This document shows, one piece after another, positions 44,868 to 54,331 of a stretch of 64,000 nt of DNA (the first letter of the stretch is position 1; each line of letters starts with the position of its first letter). A program made the translations under genes and the position numbers. The notes below the pieces were generated by a model. It was not told the origin of the DNA, ran no database searches, and saw nothing but the letters and a program-made list of their open reading frames with translations. The DNA comes from Micromonosporaceae bacterium (GTDB taxonomy: Bacteria; Actinomycetota; Actinomycetes; Mycobacteriales; Micromonosporaceae), in NCBI GenBank assembly GCA_020027875.1, contig JAHRHA010000035.1:1-64000 (forward strand). Reading direction: 5' to 3'.

Positions 44868-46871
44868 CTAAAGGGGGGCGGTGGGGCCGAGGTTGGTGCG
44901 CGCGCGGACCACCTCGACGACGTGTGCCACCGCCTCGTCGAGCGAGACGCCGTTTCGCTGGGAGCCGTCGCGGTAGCGGAACGACACCGTCACATCGGCC
45001 ACGTCCTGATCCCCCGCGATCGCCATGAACGGGATCTTCTGCTGCTGCGCGGTACGGATCTTCTTCTGCATCCGGTCGTCAGAGGCGTCGACCTCGGCCC
45101 GGATCCCCTCCGCACGCAGACGATCCACAAAGGACTCCAGGTACGCGGTGTGTTCCTCACGGATCGGGATCCCGACCACCTGCACCGGAGCCAGCCAGGC
45201 CGGGAATGCCCCCGCATAGTGCTCCGTCAAGACGCCGAAGAAGCGCTCGATCGAGCCGAACAGTGCCCTGTGAATCATCACCGGCCGCTGCCGGGTGCCG
45301 TCTGCCGCCTGGAACTCGAGCCCGAAGCGCTCCGGAAGGTTGAAGTCCACCTGGATGGTCGACATCTGCCACGTACGGCCGATGGCGTCCTTGGCCTGCA
45401 CGGAGATCTTCGGACCGTAGAACGCGGCGCCGCCCGGATCCGGCACGAGATCGAGCCCCGACTCCTCGGCCGCCGACCGCAGCGCCTCGGTCGCCTCGGC
45501 CCAGCTCTCGTCGGAGCCGACGAACTTCTCCTCGTTTCGGGTGGACAGTTCCAGATAGAAGTCGTCCAGCCCGTAGTCGCGCAGGAGGTCCAGCACGAAC
45601 TGCAGCAGAGACCTGAGCTCGGCGCCCATCTGGTCCTTGGTGCAGTAGATGTGCGCGTCGTCCATGGTCAAGCCGCGCACTCGGGTCAGCCCGTGCACGA
45701 CACCGGACTTCTCGAACCGGTACACGGTGCCGAACTCGAACAGCCGCAGCGGAAGCTCCCGGTATGACCGTCCTCGCGCCTGGAAGATGAGGTTGTGGAA
45801 GGGACAGTTCATCGGCTTGAGGTAGTACTCGGCCCCCTCCATGGACATCGGCGGGTACATGCCCTCGGCGTACCACTGCAGATGTCCTGAGGTCTCGAAG
45901 AGCTGCGCCTTGGTGATGTGGGGCGAGTTGACGAACGAGTACCCGGCCTCCTCATGCCGCTGACGCGAGTAGTTCTCCAGCTCCCGGCGGATGATCCCGC
46001 CCTTGGGATGGAACACGGCCAGGCCCGAACCGATCTCCTCAGGGAAGGAGAAGAGGTCGAGGTCCGCGCCGAGCTTTCGGTGGTCGCGGCGCGCGGCCTC
46101 CTCGAGCAACTGCAGGTACGCCTTCAGCGCGTCCCTGGTCGGCCAGGCGGTTCCGTACACGCGCTGCAGTTGCGGGTTCTTCTCCGAGCCTCGCCAGTAC
46201 GCTGCGGCGGTGCGCATGAGCTTGAAGGCGCCGATGTGCTTGGTGGTGGGCAGGTGGGGACCACGGCACAGGTCTCCCCAGCGGCGCTCGCCAGACTTGG
46301 CGTCGACGTTGTCATAGATGGTCAGCTCGCCGCCGCCGACCTCCATCACCTCGACGACATCCACATCCCCCTTGATGTCCACCAATTCGAGCTTGAACGG
46401 CTCATCGGCGAGCTCCTCTTTCGCCTCGTCCACGGAGTCGAAGCGGCGACGCCGGAAGATCTGGCCCGCCTTGATGATCTCCTGCATGCGCTTCTCGATC
46501 TTCTCGACGTCCTCCGGGTGGAACGGCTTGCGCACGCCGAAGTCATAGTAGAAGCCGTTCTCGATCGGCGGGCCGATGCCAAGCTTCGCGCCGGGGAAGA
46601 TGTCCTGAACGGCCTGGGCAAGGACGTGCGCCGTCGAGTGGCGCAGCACGCTCAGCCCGTCCGGCGAGTCGACCGTCACGGGCTGGACCTCGGTGTCGAC
46701 CTCGGGCTCCCAGGAGAGGTCGCGCAGCGTCCCGTCGCTGTCGCGCACGACCACGACCGCCTTGGGACCCGTCGTGGGAAGGCCCGCCGCGGCCACCGCG
46801 TCGGCGCACGTCGTCCCGGCCGGGACGACGACGCGGTCGGCCACGGCGGCAGCGGAACGAGATGCAGACAC
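44868..46871 (-). CDS. thrS: Threonine-tRNA ligase
   Basis: The 667-residue class II synthetase has an N-terminal TGS domain ([17 protein letters not shown]), the editing domain with [11 protein letters not shown] and the [18 protein letters not shown] segment, motif 2 ([20 protein letters not shown]), motif 3 ([20 protein letters not shown]) and an anticodon domain ([17 protein letters not shown]). The start is GTG 46871, backed by AAGGAG six bases upstream; the frame is open for another 97 codons but these are not conserved-looking. No T-box leader was found upstream. Confidence 0.97.
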   Translation of the reverse strand: MSASRSAAAVADRVVVPAGTTCADAVAAAGLPTTGPKAVVVVRDSDGTLRDLSWEPEVDTEVQPVTVDSPDGLSVLRHSTAHVLAQAVQDIFPGAKLGIGPPIENGFYYDFGVRKPFHPEDVEKIEKRMQEIIKAGQIFRRRRFDSVDEAKEELADEPFKLELVDIKGDVDVVEVMEVGGGELTIYDNVDAKSGERRWGDLCRGPHLPTTKHIGAFKLMRTAAAYWRGSEKNPQLQRVYGTAWPTRDALKAYLQLLEEAARRDHRKLGADLDLFSFPEEIGSGLAVFHPKGGIIRRELENYSRQRHEEAGYSFVNSPHITKAQLFETSGHLQWYAEGMYPPMSMEGAEYYLKPMNCPFHNLIFQARGRSYRELPLRLFEFGTVYRFEKSGVVHGLTRVRGLTMDDAHIYCTKDQMGAELRSLLQFVLDLLRDYGLDDFYLELSTRNEEKFVGSDESWAEATEALRSAAEESGLDLVPDPGGAAFYGPKISVQAKDAIGRTWQMSTIQVDFNLPERFGLEFQAADGTRQRPVMIHRALFGSIERFFGVLTEHYAGAFPAWLAPVQVVGIPIREEHTAYLESFVDRLRAEGIRAEVDASDDRMQKKIRTAQQQKIPFMAIAGDQDVADVTVSFRYRDGSQRNGVSLDEAVAHVVEVVRARTNLGPTAPL

Positions 46872-46944
46872 GGTGATCTCCTTCAATATCAGACGGGCAA
46901 CTGGCGGTGCCCCGTGGTCACCGCCAGATGCTACCGGCTGACCC

Positions 46945-47407
46945 TTAAGCCACCGTGATGACCACCTTTGCCTGATGGTTTTGAGTCGCGAGGTCTGGCG
47001 TGAGAACGTCGTTGAAGGTGTGGGGTTCAACCCAAAGGTATGGCCAGGTCTCCCCGCCGCGGTAGGCGACGGGAGAGCGATATCGAGCGTCACAGTTCGG
47101 GTGGCGCACGGCGCGAGCGCCTCGGGTGTAGCAATAGAAGGTATTGGATACGCCGGAGTCATCGGGCATCAGCTCGCACGACGACGGCAGCTCGAACGGC
47201 TGGAACGTGAACCCCGACCAACACCCGCGGCACTGTCGCCGGCCCGTTGTTGTGCACGTCGATGTTCAGCGTCCCGCGGCGCGTGCCTGCGCTGGGCTGC
47301 CCAAGCATCAGCGGGCCCGCGGTCACGGCGAGATCCGCGTTGTTGGGGTTGAACGCGAACGCGCGACGCGCGCACGAGGATGGCCGCAGGGTCCACCCAT
47401 GTTCCAC
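46945..47407 (-). pseudogene. Remnant of a secreted protein gene
   Basis: This 690-bp gap between thrS and the CFA gene holds no intact gene. On the minus strand, NPNNADLAVTAGPLMLGQPS and then TLNIDVHNNGPATVPRVLVG resemble a DUF11-like extracellular repeat. A frameshift near 47210 leads into [40 protein letters not shown] and [20 protein letters not shown], which ends at 46945. No signal peptide is readable at the 5' side. The two halves together look like the end of one exported protein. Confidence 0.6.
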
Positions 47408-47559
47408 TGAGGTGACAACCTGGGAATTGTGATCACTTCGCTAGGGTTGTTAGCCGGGGCCACCATATGCGGCCCGAGCGGCAGCCCACGTCAGGAACGG
47501 TTGCGTGATCTTCTTCCGCCGTACTCCCCAGCGCCGTTCTGCGGCGCTACATTGACGCC

Positions 47560-48789
47560 ATGGCAGGCACTGACATTGTCCGGACCCTGGATCGGCGCTA
47601 CCGCGCCTACTTTGGCGGAGCCGGCATTAAGCAGAGTGGCGGAGCCGGCATTAAGCAGGGTGGCGGAGCCGGTATTAAGCAGGGTGGCGGAAATCGCCCG
47701 CCGGTGACGTTCGCGGTCACGACGCTCGACGGCGAAAAGCACACATTCGGGCCAGGTGAGCCCGATTTCACCATCACCGTGTCCGATGACAAGGGAGCGA
47801 AGGCGCTTGCCTCGCTCGACCAGTTGCAGGTCGCTGTCGCCTATCTGCGGGGTCACCTCGATCTCGACGGCAACGTGATGACGGTGCTGGCCATGCGCAA
47901 GTTCTTCCCCGACTTCCACCCGATCGCCTGGCTCGCCCGATTCGCCCCGGCCCTGCTGCGCGGCAACGCCGAGCACGACCGCCGCTCCATTTCGGCGCAT
48001 TACGACCGGGAGTCGGAGTTCTTCCTCACCTTCATGGACAAGCGGCACCGCTGCTACACCCAGGGCGTCTTCGCCTCCGACGACGAGCCACTCGAAGACG
48101 CGATGACCCGCAAGATGGACCTCGCCGTCGAGGCCATCGGCGCCAAACCGGGCGACCACGTGCTCGAGGTCGGCGGCGGCTGGGGCGCGTTCGTCGAGCA
48201 CGCCGGCCGGCGCGGGATCCAGGTCACCACGCTGACCCTGGCGGAGGAGTCGGAGAAGTACCTCAACGACTTCATCGCGGCCAACAATCTGCCGGCGAAC
48301 GTCGTGCGAAGGCATGTGCTGCAGTACGAGGCGCCGCAGCGCTACGACGGCATCGTCAACATGGGCGTGACCGAACACCTGCCGGACTACAAGGCGACGC
48401 TGCGCAAGTACGCCGAACTGGTGAAGCCCGGCGGCAGCGTGTATCTCGACGCCCTCGCGATGCGGGCCAAGCACCGCGTCTCCACGTTCATGAGCCGCTA
48501 CATCTACCCGGGCGAGTCCTCCCCGCTGCTCTTGCACTCCTACCTGCGCCAGGTGGCCCGCTCGCCGTTCGAACTGGTCAGCGTCGAGGACGACCGTCAC
48601 AACTACTACCTGACCTGCCGGGAGTGGGCGCGCCGGCTCGACGAGGCCCGCGACGAGGTTGTCCGCCGTTGGGGCGATCCACTCTACCGTCGCTTCCGCA
48701 TCTTCCTGTGGGGGTCGGCCGCGGGATTCGACACCGGGCTCGTGCAGGCCTACCGCTGGGTGCTGCGCATGCCGCCGGCAGGCGCCTAG
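47560..48789 (+). CDS. CFA-family SAM-dependent methyltransferase
   Basis: The 409-residue protein belongs to the cyclopropane-fatty-acid/mycolic-acid synthase family: HYDRESEFFLTFMDKRHRCY, the SAM motif VLEVGGGWGAFVEHAGRRG and RYDGIVNMGVTEHLPDYKA are readable. It would modify membrane lipid acyl chains or a related substrate. Residues about 19-44 are three copies of GGAGIKQG/S inserted after the N-terminal RTLDRRYRAYF, encoded by perfect 24-bp DNA repeats. The start is ATG 47560. A solo gene. Confidence 0.88.
   Translation: MAGTDIVRTLDRRYRAYFGGAGIKQSGGAGIKQGGGAGIKQGGGNRPPVTFAVTTLDGEKHTFGPGEPDFTITVSDDKGAKALASLDQLQVAVAYLRGHLDLDGNVMTVLAMRKFFPDFHPIAWLARFAPALLRGNAEHDRRSISAHYDRESEFFLTFMDKRHRCYTQGVFASDDEPLEDAMTRKMDLAVEAIGAKPGDHVLEVGGGWGAFVEHAGRRGIQVTTLTLAEESEKYLNDFIAANNLPANVVRRHVLQYEAPQRYDGIVNMGVTEHLPDYKATLRKYAELVKPGGSVYLDALAMRAKHRVSTFMSRYIYPGESSPLLLHSYLRQVARSPFELVSVEDDRHNYYLTCREWARRLDEARDEVVRRWGDPLYRRFRIFLWGSAAGFDTGLVQAYRWVLRMPPAGA
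47614..47685. repeat. Three 24-bp tandem repeats in the CFA-type gene
   Basis: Units starting ggcggagccggcattaagca at 47614, 47638 and 47662 differ by one or two bases and encode GGAGIKQ(S/G). They are in frame and sit in a surface-linker position. Confidence 0.94.
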
Positions 48790-48813
48790 GCCCGCCGACG
48801 GCTTCGCGAGTTG

Positions 48814-49164
48814 CTAGAGGTCGATCGCCTTCTGGTGGCGCGGCTCGTAGACGCCCAGCGTCCCGCCGCCGGGCAAGCGGATCACCGCCTCGATTCCATA
48901 CCCGCGATCGGTCGGCTCTTCCACGATCTCGATCCCCTTGCCGCGTAGGTCTTGGGTCGTCTGCGCGATGTCGTCGGCCATGAGATAGATCTGATGCTTC
49001 ACTGGGCCGTCGGCGGGATGAACGCCCACTTCGGACGGTGGCAGCTTGAATATGAGCCAGCCGTCCCCGTCGTCAACATACGGGAAGCCCAGCACATCCC
49101 GGATGAAGGCGCGGTCGGCCTCCGGGCTGTCACTGAAGATCAACGCATGCATCCCGATGATCAT
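48814..49164 (-). CDS. VOC-superfamily (glyoxalase-like) protein
   Basis: The 116-residue protein MIIGMHALIFSDSPEADRAF with FIRDVLGFPYVDDGDGWLIF and IRLPGGGTLGVYEPRHQ shows the paired beta-alpha-beta-beta-beta modules of the VOC fold, with possible metal ligands His6, His55 and Glu107. It could be a lyase, dioxygenase or resistance protein. The start is ATG 49164, 4 bases after the VIT-VWA stop, so it is the last gene of the MerR/VIT-VWA operon. Confidence 0.82.
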   Translation of the reverse strand: MIIGMHALIFSDSPEADRAFIRDVLGFPYVDDGDGWLIFKLPPSEVGVHPADGPVKHQIYLMADDIAQTTQDLRGKGIEIVEEPTDRGYGIEAVIRLPGGGTLGVYEPRHQKAIDL

Positions 49165-49168
49165 GGCT

Positions 49169-51592
49169 CTACCGTACCTTCTTCCAGAACTCCCGCACGC
49201 CCTTCCGCGGCGATCCGGCCGCCAGGTCGTCGAGCAGGCGCAAGGCCCGCGTCCAGAGCTCCTCGAAGACATCTGCCGGTACGCTGAGCGGCCGGTCCGC
49301 CTCGAGCTCGGCGACCAGGTCGCGCAGGGGTGCCAGGAGCTTCGCGTTGTCAGGGTGACCCGCGAGATGGCGCACCAGCGCGTCAAGGCGCGTGCCGAGG
49401 TCGGCGAGCAGTTCGCGCCGCTCGTACTCGGGCGCATCGTTGGCGGCGCGCAGCCGCTTCGCCTCCTCGGCAGCCTGTACCCGAGCATCGGCGAGCTCGT
49501 CCTGGGCCTCCTCGGCCGGCTGCGCGGCCTCCGGCGCTCGGCCCCGGAAAGTCGCGCGGCCGCGCGACTTGGCCGGGCCGCGGGCCCGAGACGCGTTCGC
49601 CATGCCGGACGGCATCGCCATGCTAGGCGCCGCCATCGCGTCGAAGGCCATCCTGCCCATCGGAGCCGCCGCCATCAGCATCATGTGCGCCTCTGGGGCG
49701 AGCATGTCCCACCCGGCGGGGGGTTCGACGGGCTGGATTACACGGTGGACCTCGCCGCCCTCGGTGACGACCCGGGTGTCCACCGCGAGCCAGGCGGTGA
49801 AGCGGCACAGCACGCCGAAGCGCAACGACGTCTTCGTGATCCGCTGCTCGAGTGCTTCGCCGCCGTTCTCGCCCCACCGGTCGAGGCTGACGTAGCGGTC
49901 CTCGAGGTCGCGCAGGTGCGCCCTTGCCCAGACCGCCGTGAGCGACGGATCGTTGGCGGTGACGCCGTCGGCACGGGCCGACCAGTCGGTGCCCTCGCGA
50001 GTCCGCCCCGTCACGGTGAGGACGCCGCGGGCCGCGTCACGGAAACGTCCGGTCACCACCAGCGGTGCACCTGGGAACAGGTCGGACAGGCGTGCTGGCG
50101 CGCGCGTGTCGTCGATCAGCACCAGCCCGTCGGCGGCGAGGGTGAGGCCGGCGACAAGCGGTGCACCGATGCGACGGTGAATGCGATCCATCGCGACGTC
50201 GAGTCGATCCTCGCTCTCGACCAGCTCGCATCGCCCGCCGCCGGCGACGGCCAGTCGGCCGAGGAAACCAGCGTTGACCGCCTGGTCGATCCCGACCGTG
50301 TGGACGCGGACGCCCGACAGCGACTTCGCTGACTTGGCGAGGATCTGGTCCTCGTTGCCGACCTGACCATCGGTGACTAGTACGAGCACCCGGTCCCGGC
50401 CTTTGTCCTCGCTCAGCAGTTTCAGCGCCGCCGTCAGCGGCGCGAGCAGCTCGGTACCGCCACGCGCGTCGACCCGCGCCAGGTGTTCGACCGCCCGGAA
50501 ACGATGCCGGTCCGTCGCGGCGACCAGGCCTTCCGGCAGGGTCGGGGGATGCTCGAAGGTGTGGTCGAAGGTGAGCACGGAGAACCGGTCGGCGACGGTG
50601 AGCGTGTCGACGATGCGGGCCGCAGCCCGGCGAGCGGCGACCATCTTCCACCCCTGCATGCTGCCGGAGCGATCGAGCAGCAGCACGACATCGCGCGGTC
50701 GGGCCGGTACGGCGCTCGTCGGCGGCAGCACCGTCAGACGGTAGGTTCCCTCCGCGCCGTCCGCGTCGGGCGTCAATGTGAGCGAGTGGACGGTGCTGGC
50801 CGCCTCGCCGTACGCCAGACGCAGCACGAAGTCGCGGTTGGCCCGCTCGCCCGGCTGGATGCTGAGGTGGTTGCCCTCGCGCACCAGGGCGTGCAGGCTC
50901 GAACGCACCTCGCCCAGCGGCAGGCCGGCCGGGTCGAGATCCACGGCGATGGACAGACGCACGGGGTTGGGGAACCCGGGCAGCAGCACCGGCGGCGTGA
51001 TGCGGGAGGCATCCGGCACGGCGTCGGTGTCGACCGCGTACCCATCGCCCACCCCCGCATCGGCGAGCGGCGTGCCAGGGATGTAGCGCGGTGCCACCAC
51101 GAGCGGTAGCCGGAAGGTCGCCTCACCGTCCTCATAGGAGAGTGGTCCAACGAGCGTGAGGGCGACACTGACCCGCTCGCCCGGCAGGATGTTGCCGACC
51201 CGCATGGTGAAGACGTCGGGCCGCTCCTCCTCGGCGATGGACGCGCGCTTGCCCTCCGCGATCGCCCGGTCGTACTCCTCCCGCGCCTGACCGCGCTCCT
51301 TGAGCTCGGCCTCGACGACTCGCCCGTCGGCGGTCATGCGCATGGCGGTGACCGCGGCACGATCTGGCAGCGGAAAGACGTAGGTCGCCTCCAGCGGCAG
51401 ATCGAAGGGGTTCTGGAACCCCTGCGTCAGCTCGATCCGGCCGACGAGTCCCGTGATCCTCACCGCCGCATCGACGCTCTCGAGGGGAAGATTGCCTCGT
51501 TCGGTGCGGAGCGCCCCTAGCCCGGACTCCTCCGTGGGCGCGGCGACGGTGGCGGCCTCGGCGTCGGTCATCGGTACCACGTGGAGGGTCAT
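49169..51592 (-). CDS. VIT and VWA domain protein
   Basis: The 807-residue protein has an N-terminal VIT domain (about 45-175; GRIELTQGFQNPFDLPLEAT, VFPLPDRAAVTAMRMTADGR, REEYDRAIAEGKRASIAEEE) and a VWA domain at about 320-490 with the MIDAS motif VVLLLDRSGSMQGWK. The C-terminal third contains a Met/Ala-rich linker and a helical tail. The layout matches bacterial homologues of inter-alpha-trypsin-inhibitor heavy chains. No signal peptide or sortase tail is visible, so it is probably cytoplasmic. It is coupled to the upstream MerR gene through ATGA, and the double palindrome at 52241-52265 probably controls both. Confidence 0.9.
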   Translation of the reverse strand: MTLHVVPMTDAEAATVAAPTEESGLGALRTERGNLPLESVDAAVRITGLVGRIELTQGFQNPFDLPLEATYVFPLPDRAAVTAMRMTADGRVVEAELKERGQAREEYDRAIAEGKRASIAEEERPDVFTMRVGNILPGERVSVALTLVGPLSYEDGEATFRLPLVVAPRYIPGTPLADAGVGDGYAVDTDAVPDASRITPPVLLPGFPNPVRLSIAVDLDPAGLPLGEVRSSLHALVREGNHLSIQPGERANRDFVLRLAYGEAASTVHSLTLTPDADGAEGTYRLTVLPPTSAVPARPRDVVLLLDRSGSMQGWKMVAARRAAARIVDTLTVADRFSVLTFDHTFEHPPTLPEGLVAATDRHRFRAVEHLARVDARGGTELLAPLTAALKLLSEDKGRDRVLVLVTDGQVGNEDQILAKSAKSLSGVRVHTVGIDQAVNAGFLGRLAVAGGGRCELVESEDRLDVAMDRIHRRIGAPLVAGLTLAADGLVLIDDTRAPARLSDLFPGAPLVVTGRFRDAARGVLTVTGRTREGTDWSARADGVTANDPSLTAVWARAHLRDLEDRYVSLDRWGENGGEALEQRITKTSLRFGVLCRFTAWLAVDTRVVTEGGEVHRVIQPVEPPAGWDMLAPEAHMMLMAAAPMGRMAFDAMAAPSMAMPSGMANASRARGPAKSRGRATFRGRAPEAAQPAEEAQDELADARVQAAEEAKRLRAANDAPEYERRELLADLGTRLDALVRHLAGHPDNAKLLAPLRDLVAELEADRPLSVPADVFEELWTRALRLLDDLAAGSPRKGVREFWKKVR

Positions 51593-52230
51593 GATGGGGC
51601 TCCTTCCGGTGTCAGTAGGCCACGTTCGGCCAGGAGATCGAGTAATGGCCGGGCGGCGGCCCGAATCGCGACGAGGTCGTCCTCGTCTGGTGTCGCCGGG
51701 AGCAACAGCGTGGCGCCGGCGAGTCGAACACCGTGCAGTACCGCGACGCTGTCGCCAGCGCTGCTCTCCGCTTCGGCAGCCGGCTGCGACCAGAAGCGGC
51801 GCCGGTCCGCGCCATCGGGCAGCGGCGCAGCGTCCGTCTTTCGATGCGCCGTTTCTTTGTGCGCTGTCCTGGGCAGTCGGATGACCGCCTCGTCGCTTGC
51901 CTCGTCCAACAGCTGCATTGGCAGGGCGGCGACACGGCGAAGCGTGGCGTCGGTGGCGCCGGTGAGCTCGACCTGGATCTCGGCCAGCGTCCGCCCCTGC
52001 GCCTGCCGCCGCTTTACGGCGACGAGTTGGAGCAGGTGGCGCGGTCCGTAGAGCGCGGTGCGCCCACGCATGCCCGCGGGCCGGTCGACCAGACCGATCG
52101 TCGCGTACCACCGGATCACCCGAGCGTCCGGCAGCTGCGTGACCCGGCCGTTCGGTACGCGAACGTCGGCGGTGGCGAGCGCCTGTGCGGCCCGCCCCAC
52201 CAGCTCATCCAACGTCCACTGCTCTGACAC
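51589..52230 (-). CDS. MerR-type transcriptional regulator
   Basis: The 213-residue protein has an N-terminal winged HTH of MerR type (LPDARVIRWYATIGLVDRPA, ALYGPRHLLQLVAVKRRQAQ, GRTLAEIQVEL) and a C-terminal domain (about 130-213) without Cys or known sensor motif. The start is GTG 52230. It is the first gene of the operon with the VIT-VWA protein and probably autoregulates through the repeated TGACACTGTCA sites directly upstream. Confidence 0.85.
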   Translation of the reverse strand: MSEQWTLDELVGRAAQALATADVRVPNGRVTQLPDARVIRWYATIGLVDRPAGMRGRTALYGPRHLLQLVAVKRRQAQGRTLAEIQVELTGATDATLRRVAALPMQLLDEASDEAVIRLPRTAHKETAHRKTDAAPLPDGADRRRFWSQPAAEAESSAGDSVAVLHGVRLAGATLLLPATPDEDDLVAIRAAARPLLDLLAERGLLTPEGAPS

Positions 52231-52240
52231 GTCGCCATCA

Positions 52241-52265
52241 TGACACTGTCAACGTGACACTGTCA
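52241..52265 (-). promoter_or_regulatory. Double 11-bp palindrome upstream of the MerR/VIT-VWA operon
   Basis: TGACACTGTCA occurs at 52241-52251 and 52255-52265, spaced 14 bp centre to centre. Each is a perfect palindrome around a central base. On the minus strand both provide TTGACA, so promoter -35 elements overlap the sites. The location 11-35 bp upstream of the start codon fits an operator/promoter for the MerR gene. Confidence 0.7.
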
Positions 52266-52340
52266 AATCACGGCTGCCACCCCGCGTTCGCTGTACCCGG
52301 AATCCGAACAACCCGACCACGATCCACCCCGGCGCCGGGG

Positions 52341-52868
52341 TCACGCCTCGGTCGAACCCTGACGGGAGCGCTCGTAGTCGCCGTGCCACTGGCGGCGCTC
52401 CCACCCGCGGCGCCAGCCCAGCCAGCAGCCGCGGCGAAGCAGTCCGAAGGCGAGGAACGCCAACGGAATAGCCGGCCAGAAGAAGGATGACGCCGTCAGT
52501 GCCCAGATCGCGATGAGGACGCCGGCGACGACAGTCACGAAGCCGACGTGCCGTGCGAAGCCTCGTCGCCCATAGGCGTGCCAGTCACGGGCCCGCTCTC
52601 CGCTCCGCGTACCCGAAGGAGCACCGCGCGGCGACCCTGCGCTACCGCGCCCGTAGCCGCGAGGTTCCTCATCACGTGGCAGGTCAGCCACGACCGGGGG
52701 CAGTTCGTCCCGGAACTTGGCCGCGTAGAGCGTCGCGAGCCGCTCGTCCCCCTCGTCGAGGCTGAGCCGGCCCTCGCCGACGGCGTCGCGCACGATCCGT
52801 GCGTACTCCTCCCGCTCCGCGTCGGACGCCCGCACCTTCGCGGGGCCCCCTGCCGATTCGGTGCTCAT
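52341..52868 (-). CDS. DUF1707 domain membrane protein
   Basis: The 175-residue protein has the DUF1707 segment VRASDAEREEYARIVRDAVG, then EGRLSLDEGDERLATLYAAK, at about 12-60, a Gly/Arg-rich linker, two membrane helices at about 108-145 (FVTVVAGVLIAIWALTASSF, FWPAIPLAFLAFGLL) and a basic tail. The start is ATG 52868 with AAGGAGG seven bases upstream. DUF1707 proteins are common in actinobacteria and often lie near two-component genes; the NarL-type pair is divergent from it here. Role unknown. Confidence 0.86.
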   Translation of the reverse strand: MSTESAGGPAKVRASDAEREEYARIVRDAVGEGRLSLDEGDERLATLYAAKFRDELPPVVADLPRDEEPRGYGRGSAGSPRGAPSGTRSGERARDWHAYGRRGFARHVGFVTVVAGVLIAIWALTASSFFWPAIPLAFLAFGLLRRGCWLGWRRGWERRQWHGDYERSRQGSTEA

Positions 52869-53056
52869 CGTGAGCCTCCTTCGTCTGTGTCTACCCACCA
52901 GGTTCGCCGCTTGGGCGGGCGGCGGCGTCGTCCCGCCGGCGACACCTGGGGTACGTCGCGGGTAGCGCCCGCGACCCAGGGCTACTCCGCCCGGCGTACC
53001 GGTCCGGCACCGCCACGACGACGCGCGCCGACCGGCCGTCGCCTACCGTTGCGCGT

Positions 53057-54331
53057 GTGACTAGCGGCGGCGGGCCAGGCGGCGGGCACGGCTGGCGGGG
53101 AGGCGGCGAGCCACCCTGGCGTCACGAGTGGCAGGGTGGCCGCCGTGATTGGCGCGGCCCGCGTTTGTTCCTACCCGTCGTTGTAGGCGCGATCCAGGTC
53201 ATCGGCTCGACGCTCGCCTCCCGGGGCCAGCCCGACGCCACGCCGCTGAACGGCCTCGGGTACGCGCTACTGCTCGCCGGAGCGGCGGCCCTAATTCTCC
53301 GCCGGCGCTGGCCGCTCGGTGCGCTCGGCATTTCCCTGGCCGCCACCGTCGCGTACCTAGTCTTCGACTTTCCGCGCGGGCCCTTCTTCCTTGCCGCATT
53401 GATCGCCCTTTTCTCCGCCGTAAGGAGGGCCCCGCGCGGGCCGGTTTGGACCATGTGCGCCGCCGCGTACGTCCTCTACGTCGCAATAACGACGTCGGGG
53501 CAGTTGACCCTAGGCGGCGTAGCGCTGGCCAACCCGTCACTTGGGGAGTATCTCGTCGTCGCCGCGTGGACGGCGGTCGCAGTCGCACTCGCAGGGGCGG
53601 CGCGGGTGCGCTCGGAGCACTTCGCCGAGATGGCTCGGACCAGGGCCGAGGCCGCTCGCGCCCGCCAGGAGCAGTCCCGCCGCCAGGCCAGCGACGAGCG
53701 ACTGCGGATCGCCCGAGAGCTGCATGACGTGCTCGGCCACCACCTGTCCCTCATCAACGTACGAGCGGGTGTGGCGCTACACCTGCTCGACAGCCGTCCC
53801 GAGCAGGCTCGGGAGGCGCTCGGCGCGATCAAGCTGGCCAGCGCGGAGGCGTTGCGGGAGGTGCGGGGCGTCCTGGCCGCCCTACATCCGCTGGACGAGT
53901 CCGCACCCCGCTCCCCCGCCCCCGGGCTCGCCGATCTGGACCACCTCGCCGACGAGGCCAGGGCGGCCGGCCTCGAGGTGACCCTGCGGCGGGATGGAGC
54001 CACCCAACCGGTTCCCGCCGAAGTTGACCGCGCGGCGTACCGTATCGTCCAGGAGGCATTGACCAACGTCCGCCGCCACGCGGGACCCGATGCGGTGGTG
54101 ACGATCATCATCGGGTACGAGCGAGGCGCGCTCACCGTTCGCGTGGACGACACTGGCACCGGCCCACCACTGTCCACATCAGACGCTCCCGGCAACGGCA
54201 TCCCCGGCATGCGGGAGCGCGCCGCCGCGCTGGGCGGCACGCTGATGGCCGGCGCCAGGCCACGAGGCGGGTTCCGGGTGGACGCGAACCTTCCGCACGG
54301 CATGGCTGACAGCATTGAGGAGATGTCATGA
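53057..54331 (+). CDS. Sensor histidine kinase, NarL/DesK-type (HisKA_3)
   Basis: The 424-residue protein has a Gly/Trp-rich cytoplasmic N-terminus, about five membrane segments (37-185), a coiled-coil linker and a kinase core: H-box RIARELHDVLGHHLSLI, N-box IVQEALTNVRRHAG, G1 VRVDDTGTGP and G2 GNGIPGMRERAAALGG. It should phosphorylate the response regulator encoded next, whose start overlaps its stop by 4 bases. The absence of a large external domain suggests it senses the membrane itself. Confidence 0.95.
   Translation: MTSGGGPGGGHGWRGGGEPPWRHEWQGGRRDWRGPRLFLPVVVGAIQVIGSTLASRGQPDATPLNGLGYALLLAGAAALILRRRWPLGALGISLAATVAYLVFDFPRGPFFLAALIALFSAVRRAPRGPVWTMCAAAYVLYVAITTSGQLTLGGVALANPSLGEYLVVAAWTAVAVALAGAARVRSEHFAEMARTRAEAARARQEQSRRQASDERLRIARELHDVLGHHLSLINVRAGVALHLLDSRPEQAREALGAIKLASAEALREVRGVLAALHPLDESAPRSPAPGLADLDHLADEARAAGLEVTLRRDGATQPVPAEVDRAAYRIVQEALTNVRRHAGPDAVVTIIIGYERGALTVRVDDTGTGPPLSTSDAPGNGIPGMRERAAALGGTLMAGARPRGGFRVDANLPHGMADSIEEMS

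Noticed and set aside
46872-47160. T-box leader upstream of thrS
   Set aside because: No specifier hairpin, no TGGN antiterminator bulge sequence and no leader terminator could be found; a strong plain RBS precedes the start.
51593-52111. Upstream extension of the VIT-VWA frame
   Set aside because: It covers the MerR gene in a different frame and is Arg/Ala-rich; ATG 51592 is coupled to the MerR stop.
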